DNA of 64,000 nucleotides, taken from positions 1-64,000 of the forward strand of contig NZ_JHXK01000010.1 of NCBI RefSeq assembly GCF_000621745.1, read 5' to 3'. The notes under the pieces were generated by a model. It was not told the origin of the DNA and ran no database searches. It worked only from the letters and a program-made list of their open reading frames with translations. The position numbers were made by a program, and so were the translations under genes. This document shows positions 1 to 10,921 of the stretch, piece by piece. Within the stretch, counting starts at the first letter, position 1; every line of letters starts with the position of its first letter. This DNA comes from Clostridium beijerinckii HUN142. GTDB taxonomy: Bacteria; Bacillota; Clostridia; Clostridiales; Clostridiaceae.

Positions 1-1
1 A

Positions 2-901
2 AATAGATTGGCTAAACTAATTCCAAACTTTATTGGAGGATCAGCAGATTTAGCTCCATCTAACAAAACTCATATGAACGATAGAGGAGATTTCTCAGCA
101 GAAGATAGAAGTGGATCAAACCTTCACTTTGGAGTTAGAGAACATGCTATGGCAGCTATCGCTAACGGAATGTATGCTCATGGTGGACTTAAAGTATTCT
201 GTGCAACATTCTTTGTATTCAGTGATTACATGAAGGGTGCTATGAGATTATCAGCTCTTATGAATCTTCCAGTAGCTTATGTATTAACACATGATAGTAT
301 TGGAGTAGGGGAAGATGGACCAACTCATGAACCAATAGAACAATTAGCAGCTCTTAGAAGTATGCCAAATATGACAGTATTTAGGCCAGCGGATTCTAAG
401 GAAACTGCAGCAGCATGGTATTATGCAGTAACTAATGGAACTACTCCAACATCATTAGTATTAACAAGACAAAAGTTACCACTATATGATGGATGCCCTA
501 AGAGAGCATTAAAGGGAGGATATATATTAAAAGATTCGAAGAAAGAAACTCCAGATGTACTTTTAATGGCATCAGGTTCAGAAGTAGAATTAATCTATAA
601 AGCAGCAGCTGAATTAAAAGCTAAAGGAATAGATGCAAGAGTTATAAGTATGCCATCATTTGAGTTATTTGATGCTCAAGATGAAGCATATAAAGAATCA
701 GTAATGCCAAGATCAGTTAGAGCTAGAGTTGCAGTAGAAGCATTAACAAGCTTTGGATGGCACAAATATGTAGGTCTTGATGGAGATGTTATTTCATTAG
801 ATACATTTGGAGCATCAGGTAAAGCAGAAATTCTATTTGAGAAATTTGGATTTACTGTAGAAAATGTTGTAAAAAAAGCAACTAAAGTTGTAGGAAAATA
901 G
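2..901 (+). CDS. tkt: Transketolase, C-terminal part (5' end outside window)
   Basis: Thiamine diphosphate enzyme of the non-oxidative pentose phosphate pathway; it moves two-carbon ketol units between sugar phosphates in the cytosol. The visible 299 codons cover the pyrimidine-binding and C-terminal domains. They open with the family segment around IGGSADLAPSN and carry the conserved VREHAM motif and the Phe-rich FFVFSDYMK stretch. The reading frame is open to the first base of the window, so the TTG at 8 is an internal leucine codon and not a start; a full protein of this family is about 660 residues. The gene ends at 901, followed by about 200 nt of A/T-rich DNA before a hairpin with a T run. 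Identification is firm; only the missing N-terminal half is uncertain. Confidence 0.95.
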   Translation, partial: NRLAKLIPNFIGGSADLAPSNKTHMNDRGDFSAEDRSGSNLHFGVREHAMAAIANGMYAHGGLKVFCATFFVFSDYMKGAMRLSALMNLPVAYVLTHDSIGVGEDGPTHEPIEQLAALRSMPNMTVFRPADSKETAAAWYYAVTNGTTPTSLVLTRQKLPLYDGCPKRALKGGYILKDSKKETPDVLLMASGSEVELIYKAAAELKAKGIDARVISMPSFELFDAQDEAYKESVMPRSVRARVAVEALTSFGWHKYVGLDGDVISLDTFGASGKAEILFEKFGFTVENVVKKATKVVGK

Positions 902-2752
<1,851 letters not shown>

Positions 2753-2820
2753 TCAAATATAATTAATATAATATTAGAATAGAATAATAGTATTAAAAAA
2801 ATAGATACTAATATAAATGA

Positions 2821-2862
2821 AATATACCAAAGTGTAAGAAATTTCACTTTGGTATATTTTGC
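2821..2862 (+). terminator. Strong terminator after GH1 gene
   Basis: A perfect 14-bp stem, AATATACCAAAGTG with CACTTTGGTATATT, closes a 10-nt loop and runs into TTTTGCTTTT. It separates the glucosidase from the regulator gene. The remaining bases up to 3095 show no gene. Confidence 0.85.
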
Positions 2863-3095
2863 TTTTATAATATAGCTGGAAGGAATTTTTACAAACATAG
2901 CCTTAAAAGTTTTTTTCAAATACTGTATACTTAAATTAAAAGAACTTTGATTGATAATATAACGAAGATAAATTATAGTATCCACAAAGTCATAAAAGGC
3001 TAACTAGTATAGTGTTTTAAATTTTAAGATAACAATATATTCAAGTATGTGTGAATGTAAAAAAGCTAGTTATAAAGGAAGAGGTTGATTAAATT

Positions 3096-3845
3096 ATGTT
3101 TAATTATGAAATTATCCAGAGTTTAAACGATTTAGAGTTGTCCCTATATAGATATATAATGAAGAATATTGAAAAAGTTGTTTATATGAGAATTAGAGAA
3201 TTAGCTGATGAAGCACACGTCTCAACAACAACTATATTAAGGTTTTGTAAAAAGTTGAATTGTGAAGGGTATTCGGAATTTAAAGTGAAATTAAAATTGT
3301 ATCTTGAAGAAAATGAAAGTACTAAAGTAAATAATGATACATCGATAATAGTTGATTTTTTCAAAAAATTAGATAATAGCGAGCTTGATAGAAAATTAAA
3401 CGTACTCTGCGATTTAATAAAGAAAGCAAGAAATGTAGTATTTATAGGAACGGGAACATCCGGAATACTGTGTAAATATGCAGCTAGATATTTTTCATCA
3501 ATTGGTAAGTTTTCTATGTATATCGATGATCCGTATTTTCCAAGAAATTATAAGCTATATGAAGATTCAATAATAATAGCAATGTCAGTTTCAGGTGAAA
3601 CACGTACTGTTATTGACTATATAAGTAACATAAAAAGAGAAAATACTACGCTTGTAAGCATAACAAATAGTGAAAACTGTACAATATCGAAAATATCAGA
3701 TCTTAATATATCGTATTATGTCCAACAAGAAAGATTAGGAATTAGTGATATAACAACACAAATACCTGTATTATATATTATTGAAAGTATGGGAAAGAGG
3801 TTACATAATAAGTTTATAGTAGATTCTTCTGATTATTCTAAGTAA
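3096..3845 (+). CDS. RpiR/MurR-family transcriptional regulator
   Basis: Predicted DNA-binding regulator of sugar-phosphate metabolism. Of 249 residues, about 1-75 form the RpiR-type helix-turn-helix (ADEAHVSTTTILRFCKKL is typical) and about 100-230 form a SIS sugar-isomerase-like domain (VFIGTGTSGILCKYAARYF, and SVSGETRTVIDYI for phosphosugar binding). The ATG at 3096 follows GGAAGAGG. It sits alone between two terminators, downstream of the phospho-glucosidase and facing the sigma-54 activator. By position it could sense a phosphorylated beta-glucoside or a derived sugar phosphate, but its target is not shown by the sequence. Confidence 0.85.
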   Translation: MFNYEIIQSLNDLELSLYRYIMKNIEKVVYMRIRELADEAHVSTTTILRFCKKLNCEGYSEFKVKLKLYLEENESTKVNNDTSIIVDFFKKLDNSELDRKLNVLCDLIKKARNVVFIGTGTSGILCKYAARYFSSIGKFSMYIDDPYFPRNYKLYEDSIIIAMSVSGETRTVIDYISNIKRENTTLVSITNSENCTISKISDLNISYYVQQERLGISDITTQIPVLYIIESMGKRLHNKFIVDSSDYSK

Positions 3846-3851
3846 AACTTT

Positions 3852-3895
3852 AATATCCCTATAAAAGAATATGTTTATTCTTTTATAGGGATATA
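3852..3895. terminator. Bidirectional terminator between convergent regulator genes
   Basis: A near-perfect palindrome (ATATCCCTATAAAAGAATA and its complement around a 3-nt loop) lies in the 56 bp between the two converging stop codons. A and T runs on both sides suit termination in both directions. Confidence 0.85.
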
Positions 3896-3901
3896 TTTGT
3901 A

Positions 3902-6589
3902 TTAAAATTTACTTTGTAATTCAGGTGCTGAATTTGATAAAAGATTCATCAAATAGCATATTTCATCATCTGATATTTCAACTTTATATTTATTAGTTAT
4001 GAAGATTAAATTTTCTTTTAGTATATTATATAGATTAATACTTTCTTCTATATATTTCTCTTTTTCAGGATAAACAGCTGGATTATCTTCATTTCTTAAT
4101 CGTCCTATTACAAATGACAAATGGAGAATAACACCAACCATATTTTCATCAGATAATTTAATTAAGAGTTTCTCTTGTAATATATTTAAAAATAGGGTTA
4201 CATCTTTATAAAGTTCAACACCATCTATATTATATATATTTTCCTTTATAATTTTAGGTAGATTAATCATAGTTAATTTTGAATCAATTATACTTTGTAA
4301 TTCTTTTAATACATTCATGTTAAATACTTCGTACATTGTATATTGTTTTATAGGTGAATCTACAGGAAAAGATGAAACTATAAAAAGTACCTCATTTTTT
4401 TCTTGAAGATTAATTATTTTTTGCTTGAAGTATTTTTTATCTAAGCAGTTTAGACAAACGACTTCAAAATAATCTTTATCTAATCTAAGATTACTTAGTA
4501 AGAAGTTTTTAATTGCAATAGCAGCTCCCTCACCAGTTAAGCAGGCAGTTACTATTAAAACTTTATCAGAATCGCTAGAAGGATTACTTATATTTTTATG
4601 TATTTCTACATAAGAATTTACCATAAGAACGTCATTATATATTTCATCTAGTGATGATCCAATTAGTGCTTTTCGTGCTGCTTCTAAAACATGTAAAGTT
4701 GAAACAAGAGATATCACTTTAATGTCTACTTGAAATTCCTTTTTTATAACATCTGCAAAAGTTGTTAAAGACCCCATATCTACTAATAAGAGATAGCCAG
4801 CAGAAGTTGGATTGTCCTGAATACCAATCTTAAGGCTTTCTAATACTTTTGATGGAGCAACATCTATTGGAGCATTTATTGGAATTATATAGTTTTCTCC
4901 AAGTAGTCTGTTAGAAACATCAGCCATTGAAGTGGCAGTTGATTCACCATGGGCAATTAGGATAACTTTCACTTTATCTTGAGATTTATCGTTAAAAGTA
5001 TTATCTGGTATCAAGAATAATGTTAAGTATCCAGCTTCATCTATTGGAATTGATTTATTAATAGTGTTTTCTATGATCTCCTTAATCTCTAGTGCAACAG
5101 CAAATTCAGAAGGATAAAGATCTTTTATTCTATTTAAATTAGTGTTTATTATTATTTTGTCACTATTTATTCTATTAATTAATGTGTTGATATGCAGAGC
5201 AAAAGCCGTATATAAATTACTATCAAAAATTACAGGAAGCTTTCGAGTTATATGACTTACTATACTATCAATACATTTTAATGTATCTTCATCAATAATG
5301 GTTAATAAGTTTTGTTTGCTTGTTTCTTCGGAAACTTCAGAGTTATTTTTATTGAAATGTTTGGCTATATCTTTCTCAAGAATGTTCTCAATATCAATAT
5401 CTGAAATTTCTAAAGACTTAAGCTTTTCAAGTTTACTTTCTATAAAATCGTAAATAGTATTATCTCCATTATTAAAGATAGTGTTTGTATCTTCATTAGA
5501 ACCATTAAATCTAAAATATTCAATTTCTTCACTCATAAGTTTATTCCATAAAACTCTGTGTTCTTTTTCTTTATAAAGACCTTCTTTAATATAAGGAGGC
5601 AGTATTTTACTATGGATTCTTACGTCACGTCGTATATTAGTTAAGTATTCAGAGTATGCTTTTGCACAAAGTAGCTGAACGTCGCTTTTCAACTGACCTA
5701 TATTATTAGGACAATCATAAGAAAGTAATGCTCTAAGAGAGTTTAAAGATACATAAATCTCTTTATTTAAACGGATACTTTCATATTTGAAGAAACTTTT
5801 AATTAAAAATAATCTTTCATCTAAAGTTCTTTCTTTAAGAGAAGGAATATTAATAACAAGAGGAATTCTTCTTGTAAATGTGTTTAATAAAGCAGAATTT
5901 GGGTCCTCTGTTGTAGCTGAAATTATTAATACATCTGATTTTCTGGTTTCTGAATCCCCAATACGTCTAAAAGTACCTGTATCTAAAAATATGAATAGAG
6001 CTTCCTGCCCTTCAGGTGGCAATCTGTGAATCTCATCTAAAAATAAAATACCACCATCAGCCTGTTCTATTAATCCGACTTTGTCAGATTCAGCTCCAGT
6101 ATACGCACCTTTTTTTACACCAAAAAGTTGAGAAGTTAATAGTTGTGGGTTATTAGTATAATCTGCACAGTTAAACACTATAAAAGGAGAATCTTCTGTT
6201 TTTACCTTCATTTCCAATGCATAATTGTGCATAAGAGATGCGAACATAGACTTTCCTACACCAGTAGCACCTAATATTAAACAATTCATACCCTTAGGTG
6301 GATATAGTATAGCTGCTTTAGCCTGTTCCACAGAATCTTTAAGAGAAATATTATTTTTAGCTAACAAATCTAACTGAGATTCATTGCTTTGAATCTTATT
6401 TTCAGAAAGAAAAAATAATACTGGTCTACCAGAGGATTTATACAATTTACCTTCTTTACAAAGTTCATTTAGTTCATGGCTTAAGTTAGCTCTAGTCATA
6501 TTAACTAGAGGAGCCAGTGTTTTTGTGTCTATCCCATCTGGAGAATTAAGCTGGAGAAGTTTTTGGTAAATTAAATCTTTTTTAGCCAT
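3902..6589 (-). CDS. LevR/CelR-type sigma-54 activator with PRD and PTS-like domains
   Basis: Enhancer-binding activator of sigma-54 RNA polymerase whose activity is set by PTS phosphorylation. The 895 residues run: winged helix at about 1-60; AAA+ domain at about 80-330 with Walker A GATGVGKS (107-114), sigma-54 contact loop GAYTGA (161-166) and Walker B ILFLDEIH (181-188); first PRD (ALHINTLINRI); EIIA-Man-like domain (LIAHGESTATSMAD); EIIB-like domain (TACLTGEGAA); and a C-terminal PRD with LHLSFVIGRL. This is the LevR order and a normal length. It is divergent from the first PTS operon, about 570 bp away, and both PTS operons have perfect -24/-12 promoters. That makes it their probable activator; related CelR proteins control cellobiose PTS genes. 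Confidence 0.93.
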   Translation of the reverse strand: MAKKDLIYQKLLQLNSPDGIDTKTLAPLVNMTRANLSHELNELCKEGKLYKSSGRPVLFFLSENKIQSNESQLDLLAKNNISLKDSVEQAKAAILYPPKGMNCLILGATGVGKSMFASLMHNYALEMKVKTEDSPFIVFNCADYTNNPQLLTSQLFGVKKGAYTGAESDKVGLIEQADGGILFLDEIHRLPPEGQEALFIFLDTGTFRRIGDSETRKSDVLIISATTEDPNSALLNTFTRRIPLVINIPSLKERTLDERLFLIKSFFKYESIRLNKEIYVSLNSLRALLSYDCPNNIGQLKSDVQLLCAKAYSEYLTNIRRDVRIHSKILPPYIKEGLYKEKEHRVLWNKLMSEEIEYFRFNGSNEDTNTIFNNGDNTIYDFIESKLEKLKSLEISDIDIENILEKDIAKHFNKNNSEVSEETSKQNLLTIIDEDTLKCIDSIVSHITRKLPVIFDSNLYTAFALHINTLINRINSDKIIINTNLNRIKDLYPSEFAVALEIKEIIENTINKSIPIDEAGYLTLFLIPDNTFNDKSQDKVKVILIAHGESTATSMADVSNRLLGENYIIPINAPIDVAPSKVLESLKIGIQDNPTSAGYLLLVDMGSLTTFADVIKKEFQVDIKVISLVSTLHVLEAARKALIGSSLDEIYNDVLMVNSYVEIHKNISNPSSDSDKVLIVTACLTGEGAAIAIKNFLLSNLRLDKDYFEVVCLNCLDKKYFKQKIINLQEKNEVLFIVSSFPVDSPIKQYTMYEVFNMNVLKELQSIIDSKLTMINLPKIIKENIYNIDGVELYKDVTLFLNILQEKLLIKLSDENMVGVILHLSFVIGRLRNEDNPAVYPEKEKYIEESINLYNILKENLIFITNKYKVEISDDEICYLMNLLSNSAPELQSKF

Positions 6590-6726
6590 TATATGTCCTC
6601 CTATATAAATAAAAATATTATAGCCACTATAAATAGATTAAACATTTTCGTGCATTATGCTGAAAACATTATGGTAAATTGACTATTATAGTAAAGCTAT
6701 TTATTATAACAAAACATTGTTTATTT

Positions 6727-6785
6727 AGTGTTTGCATACAGTTTTAAGATTAATCAAACACTATATATAATTATAAAACACTATG
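6727..6785. promoter_or_regulatory. Candidate upstream activator sites for PTS operon 1
   Basis: AGTGTTTG (6727-6734) and its complement CAAACACT (6755-6762) form an inverted pair 20 bp apart. Further AAACAC copies follow near 6777 and 6801. They lie 210-260 bp upstream of the sigma-54 promoter, the usual place for activator binding. The same AGTGTT/AACACT words recur upstream of the second operon, so I read them as LevR/CelR sites. Binding is inferred. Confidence 0.6.
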
Positions 6786-6973
6786 TGAATTAAGTAAACA
6801 CATATCATAAAATAAATAAAATATATAACTTTTATTGTAAAAATGATATAACCTTTAAATGAAATTATATTATCTATTTTGCTTATAAGAGTTGATATAT
6901 AGGAGTGATCTGATAGTATATAAAATTTAAACAGCAAAAAAATTAGAAAAAAATTTAAATATTTAGTAGTGTT

Positions 6974-6988
6974 TGGCACAGGTATTGC
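6974..6988 (+). promoter_or_regulatory. Sigma-54 (-24/-12) promoter of PTS operon 1
   Basis: TGGCAC, 5 bases, TTGC. The GG and GC doublets are exactly 10 bases apart, matching the sigma-54 consensus. Transcription should begin near 7000, giving a leader of about 155 nt before the IIA gene. Confidence 0.88.
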
Positions 6989-7073
6989 TATATATATTGG
7001 CATGAAGCAATAAAGCATCAAGTAAAACTTTATTCAGTTGGAGTTTAATATATCTTCTGAATTTTAGTTTGAC

Positions 7074-7139
7074 TTATCCAGGAGCATGTAGCCGTTAACT
7101 ATATTATGGAAGGTATTACGGATGCCAGCTACCGGATAA
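7074..7139 (+). ncRNA. Candidate structured leader element (copy A of three)
   Basis: The leader of PTS operon 1 folds on paper into nested stems: TTATCC/GGATAA (7074-7079 with 7134-7139), GTAGC/GCTAC (7088-7092 with 7128-7132) and CGT/ACG inside. The GGAGGAGG ribosome binding site starts five bases after it. Its 3' half, GGAAGGTATTACGGAT then CAGCTACCGGA, closely matches an element at 62530-62610 and more loosely one at 51225-51334. It is not a riboswitch class I recognise. It could be a cis-regulatory RNA or a small dispersed repeat. Confidence 0.45.
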
Positions 7140-7157
7140 ATTGGAGGAGGAGTACAA

Positions 7158-7478
7158 ATGGATCAATTAGAAATGGCAATAATGAATATTATAATCAATG
7201 CAGGAGATTGTAAAAATCATGCTTATATGGCTCTTAATTTAGTAAACGAAGGTAAGTATGAAGAAGCTGAAAATGAAATGCAACTAGCAAATGATGCGTT
7301 AGGAAAAGCGCATGATGCACAAACAGAAATGCTTCAAAAAGAAGCTTCTGGAGAAAAAGTAGAGTTATCAGTTTTGTTTGTTCATGCACAAGATCATTTA
7401 ATGACATCTATATCAGAAAAGAATCTTATTGAACAAATTATAGAGTTAAGAAAAATTGTAAACACTTTAGTAAAATAA
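7158..7478 (+). CDS. PTS lactose/cellobiose-type IIA component (operon 1)
   Basis: Soluble phosphocarrier that passes phosphate from HPr to the IIB protein of a cellobiose/beta-glucoside PTS. At 106 residues it is a standard single-domain helical IIA(Lac/Cel). The phosphorylated His of the family corresponds to His76 in FVHAQDHLM. ATG 7158 follows GGAGGAGG at a good distance. It is the first gene of a IIA-IIB-IIC operon behind a sigma-54 promoter and a structured leader. It is very close to the IIA of the second operon (7158 and 10521 genes align end to end), so the two sets arose by duplication. Confidence 0.93.
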   Translation: MDQLEMAIMNIIINAGDCKNHAYMALNLVNEGKYEEAENEMQLANDALGKAHDAQTEMLQKEASGEKVELSVLFVHAQDHLMTSISEKNLIEQIIELRKIVNTLVK

Positions 7479-7630
7479 CAAATTGAGACTTGTAAGAGCA
7501 AATAAGACAAGCTTTATTTTGTAAATACTATAAAAATAAAATTCACAAGTAACTTTAAAATTAACACAAAACTATATAAAGATATAGAACATATTAAAAT
7601 TTATAAAAGTTAAATCAAGGAGGAAGAAAT

Positions 7631-7942
7631 ATGGTTACAATCAAATTATTCTGTGCATCAGGAATGTCAACAAGTGTTTTAGTTAATAAGATGAAGGAGG
7701 CAGCTAAAGCTAAAGGTGTTGATGCAGAAATTATAGCATTTCCAGAATCTCAAATGGATAGACATTTAGATAGTATGGATGTTGCATTACTTGGACCACA
7801 AGTAGGATATACTTTAGGAAAAGCAAAGAAACTTTGCGAACCACATGGCATTCCAGTAGAAGTAATACCAATGGTTGATTATGGAATGATGAATGGAGCT
7901 AAAGTTTTAGATCTAGCATTAAATCTTGCAAAAAATAAATAA
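7631..7942 (+). CDS. PTS cellobiose-type IIB component (operon 1)
   Basis: Cytosolic phosphocarrier that takes phosphate from IIA and gives it to the sugar carried by IIC. The 103-residue protein has the phospho-cysteine at Cys8 in the P-loop LFCASGMSTS and the family motif LLGPQVGYTL. AAGGAGG lies just before the ATG. About 150 nt separate it from IIA, with no strong terminator seen. A paralogue at 10922 is nearly the same length and sequence. Confidence 0.93.
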   Translation: MVTIKLFCASGMSTSVLVNKMKEAAKAKGVDAEIIAFPESQMDRHLDSMDVALLGPQVGYTLGKAKKLCEPHGIPVEVIPMVDYGMMNGAKVLDLALNLAKNK

Positions 7943-8221
7943 TTGAAAAATTAATTATTTGTATAAACTTAACCAATAAGAAATAATTTGCAAAAATAAA
8001 CTGCATTTGTAATTTTACGTAATTTGGTAAAAATACAAATGCACATATAAAAATATATCTAATCGGTTAACTTATATTCATATTTCATATGAGAAAAGAA
8101 AACCTTTAACAACAATTATAGGAAAAAAATAAATATGTAAGTTTATAAGTAATAATAGCAAATTTTTATTTGTAATTATTCATATTATAATCACAATTTA
8201 GTTATAAGGGGGAAATTTATT

Positions 8222-9562
8222 ATGTCACTCAATCAAACACTGAACGAAAAAGTAGTACCAGCGGTAATGAAATTCGTTAATCTTAAAGGTGTTCAAGCAT
8301 TAAAAGATGGTATGTTATTTACTTTACCATTAAATATTGTTGGATCTATATTCTTATTAATTGCTTGCTTCCCAGTAAAGGCATTTACAGATGGTATGGC
8401 TAGCGCTTTTGGACCAGGTTGGAATGATCCATTATTTAAATTACAGCATTCAACAATGGGTATTATGGCAGTGGTAGCTGTTATAGGTATGACTTATGTA
8501 TATTGTAAAAATGAAGGTCTTGAACCTTTTTCACCAGCAGTAATTGCTTTAAGTGTATTCCTAACTGTAACAAATGATTTTGTTATGTTTAAAGTTACAC
8601 CTGATGCAACTCCAATTCAAGTTGGCGGAGTTATTCCACAAGACTGGACTGGTGGATCAGGTATGATTACTGCAATTATTGTAAGTTTAGTTGTTTCATT
8701 TGTTTATTGCGCAATGGTAAAGAAAAATATTACAATCAAGATGCCAGAAGGTGTACCTCAAGGTGTTGTTAATGCATTCTCAGCATTAATTCCAGCTACA
8801 GTTATATTTATAGGTGCAACTGTTGTATATGCGGTATGTAAGTTTGGATTCAATACTTCTTTTGTAGAAATTATATATAAAGTTGTTCAAACACCATTAC
8901 AAGCTGCATCAGATTCACTTCCAGGAGCTATACTTATTGCTTTTGCTGTTCCATTCCTATGGTTCTTCGGAATTCATGGAGGTATGACAGTATCAGGTAT
9001 GGTAGGTGCTTTATTAACTGCCAATACTGCAGCTAATGCTAAATTACAAGAAGCAGGGACTTTAGATCTTGCTCACGGAGCTCATATAGTAACCCAACAA
9101 TTCTATGATAACTTTATTAACTTAGCAGGTAGTGGTCAAACACTTGGATTTACTATATTATTATTAGTACTTGCAAAATCTGCTCAATATAAACAATTAG
9201 GTAGACTAGCACTTCCAGCTAACTTGTTTAATATTAATGAACCAGTATTATTTGGTACTCCAGTAGTAATGAACCCAATAATGGGTGTACCATTTATACT
9301 TACTCCAGTAGTAAATGCAATATTACTTTATTTAGCAATTGCAACAGGTATACTTGCACCAATGGGTGGAGCATTACCACCTTGGACAGTTCCAGCAGTA
9401 TTCTCAGGATTAATAATTGGTGGTCCTAGTTATGCTATAGCTCAATTAGTATTCCTACTTATTGGAATGGCAATATACTTCCCATTCTTTAAGAAAGTTG
9501 ATGCTATGTCATATGCTGATGAATTAGCAGCACAAAAACATGAAAATAGTGCTCAAGCATAA
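8222..9562 (+). CDS. PTS cellobiose-type IIC permease (operon 1)
   Basis: Membrane channel of the lactose/cellobiose PTS family; it binds the beta-glucoside outside and releases it phosphorylated inside. Its 446 residues have about ten hydrophobic segments. The conserved cytoplasmic/active-site region includes FGIHGGMTVSGM and the NINEPVLFGTPVVMNP motif, the hallmark of this IIC family. ATG 8222 follows GGGGGAAA. The 279 bp before it contains no gene. The closest relative in the window is the IIC at 11318. Cellobiose, lichenan fragments or another beta-glucoside are all possible substrates. Confidence 0.93.
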   Translation: MSLNQTLNEKVVPAVMKFVNLKGVQALKDGMLFTLPLNIVGSIFLLIACFPVKAFTDGMASAFGPGWNDPLFKLQHSTMGIMAVVAVIGMTYVYCKNEGLEPFSPAVIALSVFLTVTNDFVMFKVTPDATPIQVGGVIPQDWTGGSGMITAIIVSLVVSFVYCAMVKKNITIKMPEGVPQGVVNAFSALIPATVIFIGATVVYAVCKFGFNTSFVEIIYKVVQTPLQAASDSLPGAILIAFAVPFLWFFGIHGGMTVSGMVGALLTANTAANAKLQEAGTLDLAHGAHIVTQQFYDNFINLAGSGQTLGFTILLLVLAKSAQYKQLGRLALPANLFNINEPVLFGTPVVMNPIMGVPFILTPVVNAILLYLAIATGILAPMGGALPPWTVPAVFSGLIIGGPSYAIAQLVFLLIGMAIYFPFFKKVDAMSYADELAAQKHENSAQA

Positions 9563-9606
9563 ATAAAATTAATTAGCCCTATTATTAACAAATTAAAATA
9601 AATTTA

Positions 9607-9692
9607 AAAACTCTAACATTTTTAATTATTGGAATTATGATTTCTGTAGTAGCAGAAGCACAATGAGAAAATAATTGAAATGTTAGAGTTTA
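9607..9692 (+). ncRNA. Long stem-loop downstream of first IIC gene
   Basis: AACTCTAACATTT (9609-9621) pairs with AAATGTTAGAGTT (9678-9690), extended inward by AATTATT/AATAATT. The 40-nt interior contains a smaller hairpin, TTCTG/CAGAA. The right arm is followed by TTTACTC rather than a long T run, so this is a poor terminator. It may be an end-stabilising structure, an sRNA or a leader of the small gene at 9819. Confidence 0.4.
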
Positions 9693-9818
9693 CTCAGTAT
9701 AATTCTGAAAAATAAATGATATAATATGTTAATAATCAAAGTATAAGAAAGAATTATTAGAAATCAAATTAAGATAAAGTTATTTTTTCAAAAGATTAAA
9801 TAGGAGTGAGGTAGAAAG

Positions 9819-10043
9819 ATGATATTAATAAACTGTGCATTAAGACAAGACGATATAATAAATATAGTAGAAAACATTGAAGTTGAGAATGAGAAAGTAT
9901 TTAAATTTGTTAGAAAAGAAGGGATTAAGATACTTTTTGAGTGCAGCCTTAGTGATCAACAAAATGCGGCTACAATTGCAAAACAATCAATAAAAGATAC
10001 TGAACTTGGAAAAGTATTATATTTTGGAGTTAGTGTACAATAA
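9819..10043 (+). CDS. Small protein of unknown function between PTS operons
   Basis: A 74-residue, mostly polar protein without signal peptide or membrane segment. It begins MILINCALRQDD and has alternating hydrophobic residues that suggest a small alpha/beta fold. A strong GGAGTGAGG ribosome binding site precedes the ATG and a terminator follows, so it looks like a real gene. I do not recognise the family. Being placed just after the first PTS operon, it could be co-regulated with sugar uptake, or independently expressed from a promoter near 9720 (TATAAT-like sequence). No function is proposed. Confidence 0.65.
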   Translation: MILINCALRQDDIINIVENIEVENEKVFKFVRKEGIKILFECSLSDQQNAATIAKQSIKDTELGKVLYFGVSVQ

Positions 10044-10077
10044 AAATTAGATATAATTTAATTATTTATATTGTAAA

Positions 10078-10118
10078 TAAAAAGCATTTTCTTATAGTTA
10101 AGAAGGTGCTTTTTATTA
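10078..10118 (+). terminator. Terminator after 74-residue gene
   Basis: AAAAAGCA with TTCTTA pairs to TAAGAA with TGCTTTTT around a short loop and ends in TTTTATT. It closes the first PTS region before the second operon's control sequences. Confidence 0.8.
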
Positions 10119-10202
10119 TTCCTATATAATTTACTTCATTTCTAGTTGTAGAAATTATTTTTTAATGATTAAAATAAATTTAGTGATTAAACAGTTCTTG
10201 GA

Positions 10203-10247
10203 AGTGTTCAAACACTAATAACAATCATATACTTTCATCTAAACACT
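10203..10247. promoter_or_regulatory. Candidate upstream activator sites for PTS operon 2
   Basis: A 14-bp palindrome, AGTGTTCAAACACT (10203-10216), is followed by a second AAACACT at about 10241-10247. These are the same words seen upstream of operon 1, and lie about 200-250 bp upstream of the second sigma-54 promoter. Likely the sites of the LevR/CelR-type activator at 3902-6589. Confidence 0.6.
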
Positions 10248-10358
10248 GGGCAATATTACCAAAACGCTAATAAGAATAATCAAACTCTTATATTAGATAG
10301 TGATTATATTAAGTAAACATATAAAATGTTAATCATAATTTGAATACATAAAATCCCT

Positions 10359-10372
10359 TGTAAACGTTTTTA
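10359..10372. promoter_or_regulatory. Possible CcpA (cre) site
   Basis: TGTAAACGTTTTTA differs at one defined position from the catabolite-responsive consensus TGWAANCGNTNWCA. It lies between the activator sites and the sigma-54 promoter of operon 2, a sensible place for glucose repression. I did not see an equally good match in operon 1. Confidence 0.4.
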
Positions 10373-10448
10373 AAAATCTAGGGTTAGGATTAATATAGAT
10401 AATATTAATATATTTAAAATAATGTCTACTAAAAAGCAGAATAGTGTT

Positions 10449-10463
10449 TGGCACAATTTATGC
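10449..10463 (+). promoter_or_regulatory. Sigma-54 (-24/-12) promoter of PTS operon 2
   Basis: TGGCAC, 5 bases, ATGC, with GG and GC again 10 bases apart. The preceding AGTGTT is identical to that before the first promoter. The leader to the GTG start at 10521 is short (about 45 nt) and lacks the structured element of operon 1. Confidence 0.85.
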
Positions 10464-10520
10464 TATGCAATAGTGTAAAAGGAAAAATATTCTAAAAGAC
10501 GTTGAATGGGGGAGTGTAGA

Positions 10521-10841
10521 GTGGAAGAGTTAGAAATGGCAATAATGAACATTATAATAAACGCTGGAGATTGTAAAAATCATGCGTATATGGCACTTAA
10601 CAATGTAAATGAAGGAAAATACGAAGAAGCTGATAAGGAAATGCAATTAGCAAATGATGCATTAGCAAAAGCACATGATGGGCAAACAATGTTCCTTCAT
10701 AAAGAAGCAAATGGTGAAAAGATTGACATGTCAGTTTTGTTTGTACATGCACAAGATCATCTAATGACAGCAATAACAGAGAAAAACTTAATTGAACAAA
10801 TAATCGAACTAAGAAAAGTGGTAAATACGTTGGTTAAATAA
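10521..10841 (+). CDS. PTS lactose/cellobiose-type IIA component (operon 2)
   Basis: Phosphocarrier of a second beta-glucoside PTS. The start is most likely GTG 10521: GGGGGAG lies 7 bases upstream and the product is then 106 residues, aligning end to end with the IIA at 7158. An ATG at 10506 would overlap that ribosome binding site. The active-site segment FVHAQDHLM with His76 is kept. First gene of IIA-IIB-IIC behind its own sigma-54 promoter. Most differences from the paralogue are conservative, so substrates may overlap. Confidence 0.92.
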   Translation: MEELEMAIMNIIINAGDCKNHAYMALNNVNEGKYEEADKEMQLANDALAKAHDGQTMFLHKEANGEKIDMSVLFVHAQDHLMTAITEKNLIEQIIELRKVVNTLVK

Positions 10842-10921
10842 TTAACAAAGAGATTAAAATTTCATAAGGACACTTATTCAAAGTTTATATAAATAAATTT
10901 ATATTTTAGGAGGAATGAACC

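Noticed and set aside
8..10. TTG 8 as start of transketolase
   Set aside because: The frame is open to the window edge and the translated residues are the middle of the protein.
6761..7021. 86-codon minus-strand frame over the sigma-54 promoter region
   Set aside because: Hydrophobic by A/T bias only, no ribosome binding site, and occupied by promoter and activator-site sequences.
7074..7139. Known riboswitch (TPP, purine, lysine, SAM, c-di-GMP types) in the PTS leader
   Set aside because: Core motifs of these classes are not present; kept as an unassigned structured element.
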